From positions 1 through 41,443 of the forward strand of contig JAQVCM010000023.1 of the NCBI GenBank assembly GCA_028689775.1: a stretch of DNA of 41,443 bases, written 5' to 3'. The notes beneath the pieces are model-generated. The model was given only the letters and a program-made list of their open reading frames with translations, was not told the origin of the DNA and searched no databases. The stretch's first letter is position 1. Every line of letters starts with the position of its first letter. The position numbers and the translations under genes were made by a program. Shown here piece after piece: positions 31,741 through 40,633 of this stretch. Source of the DNA: Crocinitomicaceae bacterium. GTDB lineage: Bacteria > Bacteroidota > Bacteroidia > Flavobacteriales_D > Crocinitomicaceae.

Positions 31741-32694
31741 ATGGAGCAAGAACAAATCATTCAAGCAATCAATGAAAAATATAAAAATCTAGGTGAAAAT
31801 CCGGACACGTATTTCAAAGGATTGTTGCAGGCAAAACCGATTAACTATTGGGACTATATTGAAGTGGATACCTTATTGTCGCTTCAAAAACCAAGGACAG
31901 ATTTCCCCGATGAAGAAATTTTCATCATGTATCATCAAATTACGGAGTTGACTTTGAAATTGATGGTTCACGAAATCAAACAAGTTGTTTCGAAAGAAAC
32001 GTTAACGGAAGAATTTTTGTTAGATCGAATTCAGCGTTTAAACAGATATACAGAAGCATTGATCAACTCGTTTGACATCATGCGTGATGGAATGAATTAC
32101 GATGATTACAACGTTTTCAGAATGACTTTGGCTCCGGCAAGTGGTTTTCAAAGTGTTCAATTTAGACACATCGAAATCTATTGTACCCGTTTGAACAATT
32201 TGGTCAACGATGCAGGGAAAGAAAACTTAACGGATGCACCAAGCTTAGAGGAATGTTTTGAATACATTTATTGGAAAGATGCAGGTACGAATCGTGAAAC
32301 GGGTGCGAAAACACTGACGATGAGACAGTTTGAAGATAAGTATGCGGAAAGTTTATTGGATCTAGCTCGTAAGATGAAAGGCAAGACAATCGAAGATCGT
32401 TTGAACGAATTGCCAAGTATTTCGGACGAATTGAAAGAAAAATTAAGGAAATTTGATTACCTCTATAACATTGCATGGCCTTTGGTTCACATCAATACGG
32501 CAAAACATTATTTGGATAAAAAAGGTTCAAATACAACAGATGCAACTGGTACTGGTGGTTCTCAATGGAAAAAATATTTACACCCAGCGTTTCAACAACG
32601 GAAGTTTTTCCCAAATTTTTGGGATGATCAAGAAATTGATGGTTGGGGAAAAGAATTGACAGCTGAAGATATTCTAGAACAAAGAAAATCTTAA
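31741..32694 (+). CDS. kynA: Tryptophan 2,3-dioxygenase
   Basis: A 317-residue haem enzyme that opens the indole ring of L-tryptophan to N-formylkynurenine, the first step of the kynurenine pathway. Motifs are INYWDYIEVDTLLSLQ, FIMYHQITEL with the active-site His65, LAPASGFQSVQFRHIE, and AWPLVHINTAKHYL, in which a histidine is the probable proximal haem ligand. The substrate loop GTGGSQWKKYL also matches. No other kynurenine gene is nearby. It follows the membrane protein gene by 8 bp in a cluster that also has a globin and a hemerythrin, so it is part of an O2/haem-themed unit, though its role there may be coincidental. Confidence 0.9.
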   Translation: MEQEQIIQAINEKYKNLGENPDTYFKGLLQAKPINYWDYIEVDTLLSLQKPRTDFPDEEIFIMYHQITELTLKLMVHEIKQVVSKETLTEEFLLDRIQRLNRYTEALINSFDIMRDGMNYDDYNVFRMTLAPASGFQSVQFRHIEIYCTRLNNLVNDAGKENLTDAPSLEECFEYIYWKDAGTNRETGAKTLTMRQFEDKYAESLLDLARKMKGKTIEDRLNELPSISDELKEKLRKFDYLYNIAWPLVHINTAKHYLDKKGSNTTDATGTGGSQWKKYLHPAFQQRKFFPNFWDDQEIDGWGKELTAEDILEQRKS

Positions 32695-32793
32695 TTGATA
32701 CCGATGTTTTTTAGCTGAACAAACACCTTGGAAGATTTACTTCGTACTTGTATTTGCCGGCAAAAAAAAACTCCGTGACAGGATGAAAATAAT

Positions 32794-33285
32794 ATGGAGA
32801 TGAGTGAAAAAAAACCATTAAAAAGAAGTGAATTCTTGATTCGTATGAGTCATGATCACCACGATGGATTATTACTTTGCTGGAAAATAAGAAGTGGAAT
32901 TCAGAAAAAGGTGGAAACGGAAAGAATCAAGAAATATGTAGATTGGTTTTTTGAAAATCAATTGTTGCCACACTTTGAGATGGAAGAACAAGACGTTTTT
33001 CCAGTATTGGGAAATGAACACGAATTGGTGAAAAAGGCGTTGTCTGAACATCGTCGTTTGATTCGTTTGTTTCAAAAGAAAGATGAGGTTTTAAAAACAC
33101 TAAGTATATTTGAAGAAGAACTCGAAAGTCACATCCGATTTGAAGAACGTGTTTTGTTTCAAGAAATTCAGGAAGTTGCTTCGGAAGAACAACAAGCCCA
33201 AATTCTGAAAAAGCACGCGTCAACAGGAGGAGAAGATTGCAAGACATGGAATGACCCTTTTTGGGAAAAAGTAAAAGCAAATTGA
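32794..33285 (+). CDS. Hemerythrin-like (HHE) domain protein
   Basis: A 163-residue four-helix-bundle protein with the metal residues of hemerythrins: HDHHDGLLLCW (near 20-30), LLPHFEMEEQDVFP (near 57-70), SEHRRLIRLF (near 90-100) and LESHIRFEERVLF (near 112-124). Proteins of this kind bind a di-iron centre and act in O2, NO or iron handling; YtfE-like members repair Fe-S clusters. Two start codons lie close together (32794 and 32800). It follows the tryptophan dioxygenase by 99 bp, and the gap shows a short palindrome (TTGCCGGCAA) but no clear promoter, so it may be the last gene of the Rrf2-led cluster. Confidence 0.85.
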   Translation: MEMSEKKPLKRSEFLIRMSHDHHDGLLLCWKIRSGIQKKVETERIKKYVDWFFENQLLPHFEMEEQDVFPVLGNEHELVKKALSEHRRLIRLFQKKDEVLKTLSIFEEELESHIRFEERVLFQEIQEVASEEQQAQILKKHASTGGEDCKTWNDPFWEKVKAN

Positions 33286-33365
33286 GTATCTTTGCATTTT
33301 AAACGTCATTTTTGAGTTGATTTTAGAATTAATTGCGAAAATGACAGAATAAATAGCAAAATTGT

Positions 33366-33396
33366 GTTGCAGATAAAAATTAAATGATTAAATTTG
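33366..33396 (+). promoter_or_regulatory. Promoter of rpmE2
   Basis: GTTG at 33366-33369, 19 bp, TAAATTTG at 33389-33396: a well-formed Bacteroidota promoter with a start near 33403, about 36 nt before the ATG. A second possible -7 element, TATCTTTG, lies at 33287-33294 and overlaps the end of the hemerythrin gene. Confidence 0.7.
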
Positions 33397-33438
33397 CAAT
33401 CCAATTCTGAGAATAATAGATTTAAAATATATAAAAAA

Positions 33439-33696
33439 ATGAAAAAAGGCATACACCCAGAAGATTACAGATTCGTTGTGTTTAAAGACATGACTAACGA
33501 TTATTCGTTCCTTGGTCGTTCAACAGCTAGTTCAACTGAAACTGTTTCTTGGGAAGATGGAAACGAATATCCATTGGTTAAATTGGATATTTCTCACAAA
33601 TCTCACCCATTCTTTACGGGAGTTGTTAAGTTTGTGGATACTGCAGGACGTATTGATAAATTCAACACTCGTTACGGTCGTCACAAAAAAGATTAA
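33439..33696 (+). CDS. rpmE2: 50S ribosomal protein L31 type B
   Basis: 85 residues from ATG 33439 ([18 protein letters not shown]). The frame extends to 33394 but the added residues are not part of L31. The body ([54 protein letters not shown]) is the type B form: the Cys-based zinc site of type A is absent. Type B L31 often replaces the zinc form when zinc is scarce, but in Bacteroidota it is usually the only copy. It is monocistronic: a promoter lies just upstream and a terminator 16 bp downstream. Confidence 0.95.
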   Translation: MKKGIHPEDYRFVVFKDMTNDYSFLGRSTASSTETVSWEDGNEYPLVKLDISHKSHPFFTGVVKFVDTAGRIDKFNTRYGRHKKD

Positions 33697-33712
33697 GATC
33701 TAAAAAATATAC

Positions 33713-33741
33713 AAAGCTCTCTTCTTGAGGGCTTTTTTTTT
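33713..33741 (+). terminator. Intrinsic terminator of rpmE2
   Basis: AAAGCTCTC, 5-nt loop, GAGGGCTTT, then a run of T: a 9-bp stem with one G-T pair. Confidence 0.88.
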
Positions 33742-33816
33742 GCTCTTTTTTTTGTTATCTTGTAGATAAATTTTAAGTTGTAGCCAATAATTGTGTTAAT
33801 TTAGAGTTCAAATTTT

Positions 33817-35922
33817 ATGTTTGTGAAGCACTTTATTTTATATATTTTTTTATCCCTTTCATTTCTTTCTTCCGCTGGAAAAATAGAGAAGGCATTTCAA
33901 AAACTTTCTGTTTATAACTATTTTGAAGCAAAAAATTTGTTTGAGAAAACAATGAAAAAGAAGCCGGTTCCATCCAATTATGGATTGGCAATTATTTACT
34001 ATCGAAACGATAATCCATTTCACAACTTGGATTCAGCGTACGTATTGATTGGTAGAGCCGAGGCTTTGTTTGAAATTCAAAAAGACAAAGAGAAACAAAA
34101 AATGGCTGCTTATGGCTGTACGTATCCTGCAATTCATACGTTGAGACAATCCATCAGTACCGAATTTTATAAAATTGCTTTGCAAGCGAATACGGAAATG
34201 TCTTTTCAATTGTTTATAGATCAACATCCGTGGGCTGATGAAGTTCAAACATCTATCTACAAAAGAGATTCCATTGCATTTGAACTGGCGAAGGATTTGA
34301 ACGTGAGTAAACAATACAATTTGTTTATGAAGAAATATCCTGAATCTGTTTTTCAAACACAAGCCTTGGCAAGTTATCGACTGACCTTGTATCAAGAGAA
34401 AACAAAATCAGGAACGCTGGAAGATTTGGTAAGTTTTATCAATATCTTCCCAGATAATCCCTATAAAGCCGATGCGGAAGATCGGGTTTACAACATGTTG
34501 ACGGATAAAAATCGAATGAGTGATTACATGAATTTCATCGAGAATTATCCATCAAATAAAAATGTAAATGAAGCTTGGAGAAGGCTTTATCAGTTATACA
34601 TGTACGATTATTCAGAAACACGAATTGATCAATTTTTATTGGAATATCCAAATTATCCTTTTCAAGATGAAGTGCTGCAAGACAAAGAAATTGCTTTGCA
34701 AAACTTGCTTCCTTTCCGAAAAGGATCTTTATTTGGTTGGATGGACTTTCAAGGTTCTGTGGTGTATTCTCCAGAATATGAATCCATGGGATTATTCAAA
34801 GAAGGATTGTCTTTGGTTTCTAAAAACGGGAAATATGGCTACGTAGACAAAGGAAATCAAGTGGTGATTCCGATGATCTACGATGCTGGATTTGATTTTG
34901 AGCAAGGAAGAGCAATTGTAGAGAAAAATGGAAAGTCTGGAATTATTGATCGAACCGGAAAATTACTTTTCGAAATCGATTTTGAAGACATTGGTCAATT
35001 TTCTGATGGATTGATTTATGCTACCAAGGATTCATTGTATGCTTATTACGATAAATATGGTGTGCAACATTTCAATGCTTTGTTTCAGGAGGCATTTAGT
35101 TTCTCAGATGGATTGGCACAGGTTCAAGTGAATGGAAAACAAACGTTTATTGATTTAGAAGGAAAGTTTGTGATTGAACCAATTTACGGACAGCTTTCTA
35201 AATTTACGGATAGTTTATTCATTTTTGAAGCAGATGAACTGTTTGGAATTGTTCATCGAAATGGCAAAGTAATTACACCTGCTATTTACGATCAAATTGG
35301 TAAATTAACCAGCCAAAGAGCAATTGTTGTCTTAGATGATAAGATTGGCTACATCAATGAGTTTGGGGTAGAAGTTGTCAAACCAACTTTTGAAGTGTTT
35401 CCAAATTTCATGGAAAATGCACGTTTTACGGGGAAATATGCCAAAGCTCGCTTGAAAAATAAGTATGGTATTGTTGATGCAACGGGAAAATGGATTATTC
35501 CTGCGAGCTACACCGATTTAGGCGATGTTTCGACCATGATGGCCTTCACCAAAGGAAAAAATTGGGGCTATATTGATCTTCAAAATAAAGTACTTCAGGC
35601 GCCAAAATACGATTACGCTGAAAGCATGCTGAATGGTCTTGCGCTTGCAGAATTATTGGTGCAACAAGGAATGATTAATGCAAAAGGTGAATGGATTATT
35701 CCCAATAAATTTTCGAATATTGAACGCTTGGACAATGGATATTATCTGACCTCAGACGGCGCAAAACTGGGAATTTATTCTGCTAAGGGAAAAGAATTGG
35801 TTCCAAACCGATACCAACAAATTCGAATTTTAGATGCGGATTTTATGTTGCTTTCTAATCCAGGAGAAATTCATTATTTGTATTTTCCTGAAGGTAGAAT
35901 TGTAAAACCGAAGATGGATTAA
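33817..35922 (+). CDS. Large WG-repeat protein, exported
   Basis: A 701-residue protein with a signal peptide (MFVKHFILYIFLSLSFLSSAG). Residues about 25-300 are helical and TPR-like (KAFQKLSVYNYFEAKNLFEK, FHNLDSAYVLIGRAEALFE). From about residue 304 there are some eleven degenerate WG repeats of about 30-40 residues. Examples are GSLFGWMDFQG, GKYGYVDKGN, GKSGIIDRTG, ELFGIVHRNG, DKIGYINEFG, NKYGIVDATG, KNWGYIDLQN and AKLGIYSAKG. WG repeats form propeller-like folds and probably bind proteins or polymers; the function is unknown. A second, shorter WG protein gene lies at 40634. No other gene links to it directly; the next gene starts 23 bp after the stop. Confidence 0.85.
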   Translation: MFVKHFILYIFLSLSFLSSAGKIEKAFQKLSVYNYFEAKNLFEKTMKKKPVPSNYGLAIIYYRNDNPFHNLDSAYVLIGRAEALFEIQKDKEKQKMAAYGCTYPAIHTLRQSISTEFYKIALQANTEMSFQLFIDQHPWADEVQTSIYKRDSIAFELAKDLNVSKQYNLFMKKYPESVFQTQALASYRLTLYQEKTKSGTLEDLVSFINIFPDNPYKADAEDRVYNMLTDKNRMSDYMNFIENYPSNKNVNEAWRRLYQLYMYDYSETRIDQFLLEYPNYPFQDEVLQDKEIALQNLLPFRKGSLFGWMDFQGSVVYSPEYESMGLFKEGLSLVSKNGKYGYVDKGNQVVIPMIYDAGFDFEQGRAIVEKNGKSGIIDRTGKLLFEIDFEDIGQFSDGLIYATKDSLYAYYDKYGVQHFNALFQEAFSFSDGLAQVQVNGKQTFIDLEGKFVIEPIYGQLSKFTDSLFIFEADELFGIVHRNGKVITPAIYDQIGKLTSQRAIVVLDDKIGYINEFGVEVVKPTFEVFPNFMENARFTGKYAKARLKNKYGIVDATGKWIIPASYTDLGDVSTMMAFTKGKNWGYIDLQNKVLQAPKYDYAESMLNGLALAELLVQQGMINAKGEWIIPNKFSNIERLDNGYYLTSDGAKLGIYSAKGKELVPNRYQQIRILDADFMLLSNPGEIHYLYFPEGRIVKPKMD

Positions 35923-35945
35923 TATCAGAAATAAACAATTGATTG

Positions 35946-36743
35946 ATGATGAAGGGTGCACTTGAAAATTGGGTTGATTCCTTGAAGTTAAAAGAGGACG
36001 ATGTCATTCTTTTTGCGACCAATCTTGCTGGAATGGCAAAAGTGATGAAAGCAAAAGGAGAGACGTTTAGCGTCGATGTTTTTATCGAAACCTTTCAACG
36101 AGCATTGCCTCAAGGAACGATCATTGTTCCTGCATATACGGACAATCTAAAGTGCGGTGATGTTTTTGACCCGAAAACATCTAAACCAACTACAGGAGCG
36201 ATTTCGAATAAAGTACAAAGAAGAAAGGATTTTAAACGAACTTCTGATCCTTTGCATTCAGTTTTTGTTTGGGGAGCAAAAACGAATGAAATATTGGCTT
36301 TAGAAGATGAAAGTACCTTTGGGAAGCAAAGCATATTTGGTTTTTTACACAAGGTCAATGCCAAGATGATTATCATTGACGAGCATTTGCAAAATAGTTT
36401 TACGTTTATTCATTACGTAGAAGAGCAAATGAAAGTGAAGTATCGGAGATATTATAACTACAACATCAAAGTGGTTGAAGATGGAAAAGTCGTGAAAAAC
36501 AAGGTGCTTTTTTACACCAAAAGAAGAGGAGTTGAAAATGATTTGTACGATTTACAAGTTACGCTTCGGGCAAACAAAACGGTGACTTTATCCTATTTTG
36601 ATACCATTGAGATTCAACTTTTAAATTTTAAGGAAGCGTATAATTCCATCCAAAATTATCTACTTTCTGGAAAACGAATTTATTACTTTAGTATCTTAAC
36701 TTGGGTAAAGAGTGTCGCAAAAACGATTTTGAGAAGAAAATGA
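35946..36743 (+). CDS. AAC(3)-family N-acetyltransferase
   Basis: A 265-residue protein of the aminoglycoside 3-N-acetyltransferase fold. The family signatures RTSDPLHSVFVWG (near 98), TFGKQSIFGFLHKVNAKMIIID (near 122) and SFTFIHYVEEQ (near 150, with the catalytic His and Glu) are present. Sequence outside the motifs is divergent and lysine-rich. Relatives in non-resistant environmental bacteria often act on nucleotide sugars or other amino-sugar substrates, so antibiotic resistance should not be assumed. Starts are TTG 35943, ATG 35946 and ATG 35949; I use 35946. It lies 23 bp after the WG-repeat gene and could be co-transcribed with it. Confidence 0.8.
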   Translation: MMKGALENWVDSLKLKEDDVILFATNLAGMAKVMKAKGETFSVDVFIETFQRALPQGTIIVPAYTDNLKCGDVFDPKTSKPTTGAISNKVQRRKDFKRTSDPLHSVFVWGAKTNEILALEDESTFGKQSIFGFLHKVNAKMIIIDEHLQNSFTFIHYVEEQMKVKYRRYYNYNIKVVEDGKVVKNKVLFYTKRRGVENDLYDLQVTLRANKTVTLSYFDTIEIQLLNFKEAYNSIQNYLLSGKRIYYFSILTWVKSVAKTILRRK

Positions 36744-36776
36744 GTTAGAATCAGTTGCTAATTGAGAGAAATCTCC

Positions 36777-36848
36777 TAGCCCCGATTGAAGCGACATCCT
36801 CCAGCCATTTTCTGGATGGAGATACAGCGGAAAGCGGGAAATAGCTCC
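36777..36848 (+). ncRNA. Flavo-1-like structured RNA element (possible)
   Basis: In the 233-bp gap before menB the sequence runs TAGCCCCGATTGAAGCGACA, then a hairpin ATCCTCCAG / CTGGATGGAGAT around 36796-36822, then ACAGCGGAAAGCGGGAAATA and GCTCC. CCCG (36781-36784) pairs with CGGG (36835-36838). This order of blocks resembles, from memory, the Flavo-1 RNA motif, a structured element of unknown function common in Flavobacteria. The strand is the one that reads like the motif; I could not score it. Confidence 0.5.
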
Positions 36849-36951
36849 TTAAAAAATTGGAATTACATGCTATTCCCATTATTCAAACGACTTGAAGATT
36901 TCTTTGTTAAATAAAACTAGATATTCCCTTCTTTATTTCCGGTTCTCTTTG

Positions 36952-36959
36952 TAAATTTG
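36952..36959 (+). promoter_or_regulatory. -7 element of menB
   Basis: TAAATTTG matches TAnnTTTG, 17 bp before the menB ATG, implying a very short leader. No -33 TTG at the normal distance. Confidence 0.5.
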
Positions 36960-36976
36960 AAAAAAAATCAAATAAC

Positions 36977-37798
36977 ATGAGTAATTTCAATTGGACTACC
37001 ATTAAAAAATATACCGATATCAAGTTTGAATACTTTGAAGGAATCGCAAAAATAACCATCAACCGCCCGAAAGTGTATAATGCTTTTAGACCGGAAACGA
37101 ACATGGAAATGTTGGATGCGATGGAAATTTGTAGAGAACGAAACGACGTTGGAGTTGTTGTTCTGACAGGAGAAGGCGACAAAGCATTTTGTTCTGGCGG
37201 AGATCAAAACGTAAAAGGAAAAGGCGGATATATTTCTGAAAATGGAGTTCCGCGCTTGAATGTTTTGGATTTACACAAAGCAATACGCTCGATGCCGAAA
37301 CCGGTGATCGCGATGGTAAACGGATATGCAATTGGTGGTGGCCACGTTCTACATGTTGTTTGTGACTTAACGATTGCGTCAGAAAATGCTCGCTTTGGTC
37401 AAACTGGACCTAAAGTGGGAAGTTTTGACGGTGGATTTGGTTCGTCCTATTTGGCGCGTTGCGTTGGACAGAAAAAAGCACGTGAAATTTGGTTTTTATG
37501 TGAACAATATACTGCACAGGAAGCTGAAGACATGGGAATGGTCAACAAAGTTGTTCCTTTAAGTGAATTGGAAAAAACGACTGTTGAATGGTGTAGAACG
37601 ATTATGAAACGCAGTCCTTTGGCAATTCGTATGATTAAACGTGGTTTGAATGCTGAGTTGGACGGTCAGCACGGATTGATGGAATTTGCAGGTGATGCGA
37701 CCTTGATGTATTATTTGACAGAAGAAGCACAAGAAGGAAAGCATGCGTTTTTAGAAAAAAGAGATCCTGATTTCCAAAAGTTTCCAAAATTCCCTTGA
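36977..37798 (+). CDS. menB: 1,4-dihydroxy-2-naphthoyl-CoA synthase
   Basis: A 273-residue crotonase-fold enzyme of menaquinone synthesis; it closes the second ring from o-succinylbenzoyl-CoA. The N-terminal [27 protein letters not shown], the MenB-specific [15 protein letters not shown] near residue 74, [21 protein letters not shown], and the C-terminal [16 protein letters not shown] are diagnostic and separate it from fatty-acid enoyl-CoA hydratases. Menaquinone is the usual respiratory quinone of Bacteroidota. No other men gene is in the window. A -7 element and the Flavo-1-like element lie upstream. Confidence 0.95.
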   Translation: MSNFNWTTIKKYTDIKFEYFEGIAKITINRPKVYNAFRPETNMEMLDAMEICRERNDVGVVVLTGEGDKAFCSGGDQNVKGKGGYISENGVPRLNVLDLHKAIRSMPKPVIAMVNGYAIGGGHVLHVVCDLTIASENARFGQTGPKVGSFDGGFGSSYLARCVGQKKAREIWFLCEQYTAQEAEDMGMVNKVVPLSELEKTTVEWCRTIMKRSPLAIRMIKRGLNAELDGQHGLMEFAGDATLMYYLTEEAQEGKHAFLEKRDPDFQKFPKFP

Positions 37799-37889
37799 TT
37801 TAAGCGGAATGAAAATTCCATTTTTGTTATAAAAAACGAGAGAGAAAAGATGGCTTGAATGGCTTGCGAATTCGTCAAATAAACACGTT

Positions 37890-37923
37890 TTTGCGGATCA
37901 TTCGATTCTTCTTATTATATTTG
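37890..37923 (+). promoter_or_regulatory. Promoter of the pyruvate dehydrogenase genes
   Basis: TTTG at 37890-37893 and TATATTTG at 37916-37923, with 22 bp between them, slightly longer than the usual 19-21 bp. The -7 element is 26 bp before the ATG. Confidence 0.5.
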
Positions 37924-37949
37924 TCTTTCGAAAAAAAATAAGCATTGAT

Positions 37950-39002
37950 ATGTCTATGAAAGAAGTTACAAAACCAAGCAAAACGACTAAGAAAGCAGCT
38001 GTTGCTTCGGGACCAAAATTCTCAAAGGAAACGTATGTGAAATGGTATAAAGATATGCTATTGATGCGAAAATTTGAAGAGAAAACGGGTCAACTTTATA
38101 TTCAACAAAAGTTTGGTGGTTTTTGTCACTTATACATTGGTCAAGAGGCGATTGTTGCAGGAACTGTAAGCGCGAGCCGTCCCACGGATAGTCACATGAC
38201 TGCTTACCGTGATCACGCACATCCGCTTGGTTTGGGAACTGATCCACGTGTTTTGATGGCTGAATTATACGGACGTACAACAGGTTGTTCGAAAGGTAAA
38301 GGAGGTTCTATGCACTTTTTTGATAAGAGTAAAAACTTCATGGGTGGACACGGAATCGTTGGAGCTCAAATTCCAATGGGAACAGGTGTTGCTTTTGCAG
38401 AACAATATAAAGGTACAGACAATGTAGTCTTCGTTTCCATGGGTGACGGAGCGGTTAGACAAGGTGCGTTGCACGAAACGTTTAACATGGCGATGTTGTG
38501 GAAATTGCCAGTTATTTACATCATTGAAAATAACAATTACGCGATGGGAACTTCAGTTGAACGTACTACAACGGTTACTGATCTTTCTAAAATTGGATTG
38601 TCGTATGACATGCCATCCAAATCGGTAAATGGAATGTCGCCAGAGGCAGTGCATGAAGCAATTGAAGAAGCGTGTGCACGAGCAAGAAGAGGAGATGGAC
38701 CAACACTTTTGGATATTCGTACGTACCGATACAAAGGTCACTCTTTGTCTGATCCACAGAAATACAGAACGAAAGCAGAGGTTGCTGAATGGATAGAGAA
38801 AGATCCAATTTTACACTGTTTGAATGTAATTCAAGATAACAAATGGTTGACTGAAAAGGAAATCGACGGAATCGGAGAATGGGTTAAAAACGAAGTAGAG
38901 GAATCTGTGAAGTTTGCGGAAGAATCTCCGTATCCAGAAGCACACGAATTGTATGAGGACGTTTACATGCAAAAAGATTATCCTTACATTAAAGAATATT
39001 AA
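37950..39002 (+). CDS. pdhA: Pyruvate dehydrogenase E1 component, alpha subunit
   Basis: 350 residues of the E1-alpha family. A lysine-rich N-terminal tail (SMKEVTKPSKTTKKAA) precedes the domain. Key segments are MLLMRKFEEKTGQLYIQQKFGGFCHLYIGQEA, TAYRDHAHPLGLG, RTTGCSKGKGGSMHFF, the thiamine-diphosphate motif GDGAVRQGALHETFNMA closing at ENNNYAMGT, and the phosphorylation-loop-like TYRYKGHSLSDPQKYR. It forms a heterotetramer with E1-beta, which is not in the window, a split seen in many Flavobacteria. The E2 gene follows after 53 bp and both are presumably expressed together. Confidence 0.93.
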   Translation: MSMKEVTKPSKTTKKAAVASGPKFSKETYVKWYKDMLLMRKFEEKTGQLYIQQKFGGFCHLYIGQEAIVAGTVSASRPTDSHMTAYRDHAHPLGLGTDPRVLMAELYGRTTGCSKGKGGSMHFFDKSKNFMGGHGIVGAQIPMGTGVAFAEQYKGTDNVVFVSMGDGAVRQGALHETFNMAMLWKLPVIYIIENNNYAMGTSVERTTTVTDLSKIGLSYDMPSKSVNGMSPEAVHEAIEEACARARRGDGPTLLDIRTYRYKGHSLSDPQKYRTKAEVAEWIEKDPILHCLNVIQDNKWLTEKEIDGIGEWVKNEVEESVKFAEESPYPEAHELYEDVYMQKDYPYIKEY

Positions 39003-39055
39003 TATTAGACGGATTTTTTAAAATTTCCTAAATCTATAACTTATTAAAATACATT

Positions 39056-40342
39056 ATGGCTGAAATCGTTTACATGCCCAAATTAAGTGACACCATGACG
39101 GAAGGAGTGGTTGCTGAATGGCATAAAAAAGTTGGTGACGAAGTAAAATCTGGAGAAGTTCTGGCTGAAATCGAAACTGATAAAGCAACCATGGAATTTG
39201 AATCTTTTTACGATGGTGTTTTGTTATACATCGGCGTTGAAAAAGGTAAAAGTGTTCCTGTAGATGTTGTTTTGGCAGTAATTGGAGAAAAAGGAGAAGA
39301 TTTTGCCGCTTTATTAGAAAAAGAAGTAGCTTCGAAAGGTGGAGATTCCAAAAAAGAAGCAGTGAAAGAAGTTTCTAAAGAGGAAACAAAATCAGAAACG
39401 AAAGCTGACGCTAAGCCTGCACCAGTTGCAGATTCTAAACCTGCTGTTACAGAAGCACCAAAAGCGTCTCAATCAACTTCAAATGATGGTGATCGTATAT
39501 TTGCTTCTCCATTAGCTAAAAAAGTAGCTGAGGAAAAAGGAATAGACATCAATTTAGTTGCAGGAACAGGTGATGCTGGACGAGTAGTGAAAAGAGACGT
39601 TGATCATTACGTTCCGTACATTCCAGCTGCTGGAAATTTTACACAAGCTCCAGTAGGAGAAGAGTCTTATACAGAAGAGAATGTTTCACAAATGCGTAAA
39701 GTAATTGCGAGACGTTTGGGTGAAAGTAAATTTACAGCTCCTCATTTCTACTTGACATTGGACATCGATATGGATCAAGCAATCGAAGCTCGTAAAGCGA
39801 TGAATGCGGATAAAAATGTTAAAATCTCATTCAACGATTTGGTGTTGAAAGCATCGGCAATGGCTTTGCGTAAACATCCAGTAATCAACAGTTCTTGGAG
39901 AGGTGATACCATTCGCAGAAACCAACACATTCACATTGGTGTTGCGGTTGCTGTAGACGAAGGTTTATTAGTGCCAGTAATTCGCTTCGCAGATTCTAAA
40001 GGATTGCAACAAATTGGTGCGGAAGTAAAAGACTTCGCTGAAAGAGCAAAAGCTAAGAAATTGCAACCAGCTGATTGGGAGGGAAATACATTTACAATTT
40101 CCAACTTGGGAATGTTCGGAATTGAATCTTTTACAGCAATTATTAATTCGCCAGACAGTTGCATCTTAGCAGTTGGGGGAATTAAAGAAGTTCCAGTTGT
40201 GAAAAACGGACAAGTTGTTCCAGGAAATGTCATGAAATTAACGCTTTCTTGCGACCACAGAGTTGTGGACGGAGCAAGTGGCGCAGCATTTTTACAAACG
40301 TTAAAATCGTACTTGGAAAATCCAGTAACGATGTTGGTTTAA
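39056..40342 (+). CDS. Pyruvate dehydrogenase E2 (dihydrolipoamide acetyltransferase)
   Basis: 428 residues. One lipoyl domain covers residues 1-77, with the lipoylated Lys43 in EIETDKATMEF. A charged Lys/Glu/Ala/Pro-rich linker (about 90-140) follows, then a peripheral subunit-binding domain at about 145-185 (ASPLAKKVAEEKGIDINLVAGTGDAGRVVKRDV). The catalytic domain from about 205 carries the active-site SCDHRVVDGA near residue 402. Many Flavobacterial E2 proteins have two lipoyl domains; this one has a single copy. Together with PdhA, and with E1-beta and E3 encoded elsewhere, it converts pyruvate to acetyl-CoA. An intrinsic terminator follows 22 bp after the stop. Confidence 0.93.
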   Translation: MAEIVYMPKLSDTMTEGVVAEWHKKVGDEVKSGEVLAEIETDKATMEFESFYDGVLLYIGVEKGKSVPVDVVLAVIGEKGEDFAALLEKEVASKGGDSKKEAVKEVSKEETKSETKADAKPAPVADSKPAVTEAPKASQSTSNDGDRIFASPLAKKVAEEKGIDINLVAGTGDAGRVVKRDVDHYVPYIPAAGNFTQAPVGEESYTEENVSQMRKVIARRLGESKFTAPHFYLTLDIDMDQAIEARKAMNADKNVKISFNDLVLKASAMALRKHPVINSSWRGDTIRRNQHIHIGVAVAVDEGLLVPVIRFADSKGLQQIGAEVKDFAERAKAKKLQPADWEGNTFTISNLGMFGIESFTAIINSPDSCILAVGGIKEVPVVKNGQVVPGNVMKLTLSCDHRVVDGASGAAFLQTLKSYLENPVTMLV

Positions 40343-40364
40343 TTGCTGAATTATATAATTTTTA

Positions 40365-40396
40365 AACGCCTTGCTTTGTAGTAAGGCGTTTTTTTT
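40365..40396 (+). terminator. Intrinsic terminator of the pdh genes
   Basis: AACGCCTT, 10-nt loop, AAGGCGTT, then TTTTTT: an 8-bp perfect stem. Confidence 0.9.
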
Positions 40397-40456
40397 GATT
40401 TGTAAAAATTGGGAGAGAAGAACCTATAATATTGCAAGTCACATGAATTTATTTTT

Positions 40457-40464
40457 TATCTTTG
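40457..40464 (+). promoter_or_regulatory. -7 element upstream of the second WG-repeat gene
   Basis: TATCTTTG matches TAnnTTTG, 169 bp before the ATG at 40634. If used it gives a long leader that contains the palindromes at 40508-40538. Confidence 0.4.
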
Positions 40465-40507
40465 AGTAAATAGTTGTGAAATTTTTCTCATATGTAACGG
40501 CTAAATT

Positions 40508-40538
40508 CAGGTTACCTGGAATCCTGCTAAAATAGCAG
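40508..40538. promoter_or_regulatory. Two adjacent palindromes in the leader of the WG-repeat gene
   Basis: CAGGT-T-ACCTG (40508-40518) and CTGCTA-AAA-TAGCAG (40524-40538) lie 5 bp apart in the 291-bp gap between the pdh terminator and the WG-repeat gene. Neither is followed by a T-run. They may be protein-binding sites or small RNA hairpins. Confidence 0.4.
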
Positions 40539-40633
40539 TTATCATCAAAAAGTAACGAATATAATAAATTGTCAAAAGATCGAAAAAAGTTAAAAAAGAA
40601 AGCGTACAATCAAAAAAATATAAAGATACGACT

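Noticed and set aside
35946-36743. Aminoglycoside resistance gene
   Set aside because: The AAC(3) fold is clear but the sequence is divergent and there is no resistance or mobile context; another acetyl acceptor is more likely.
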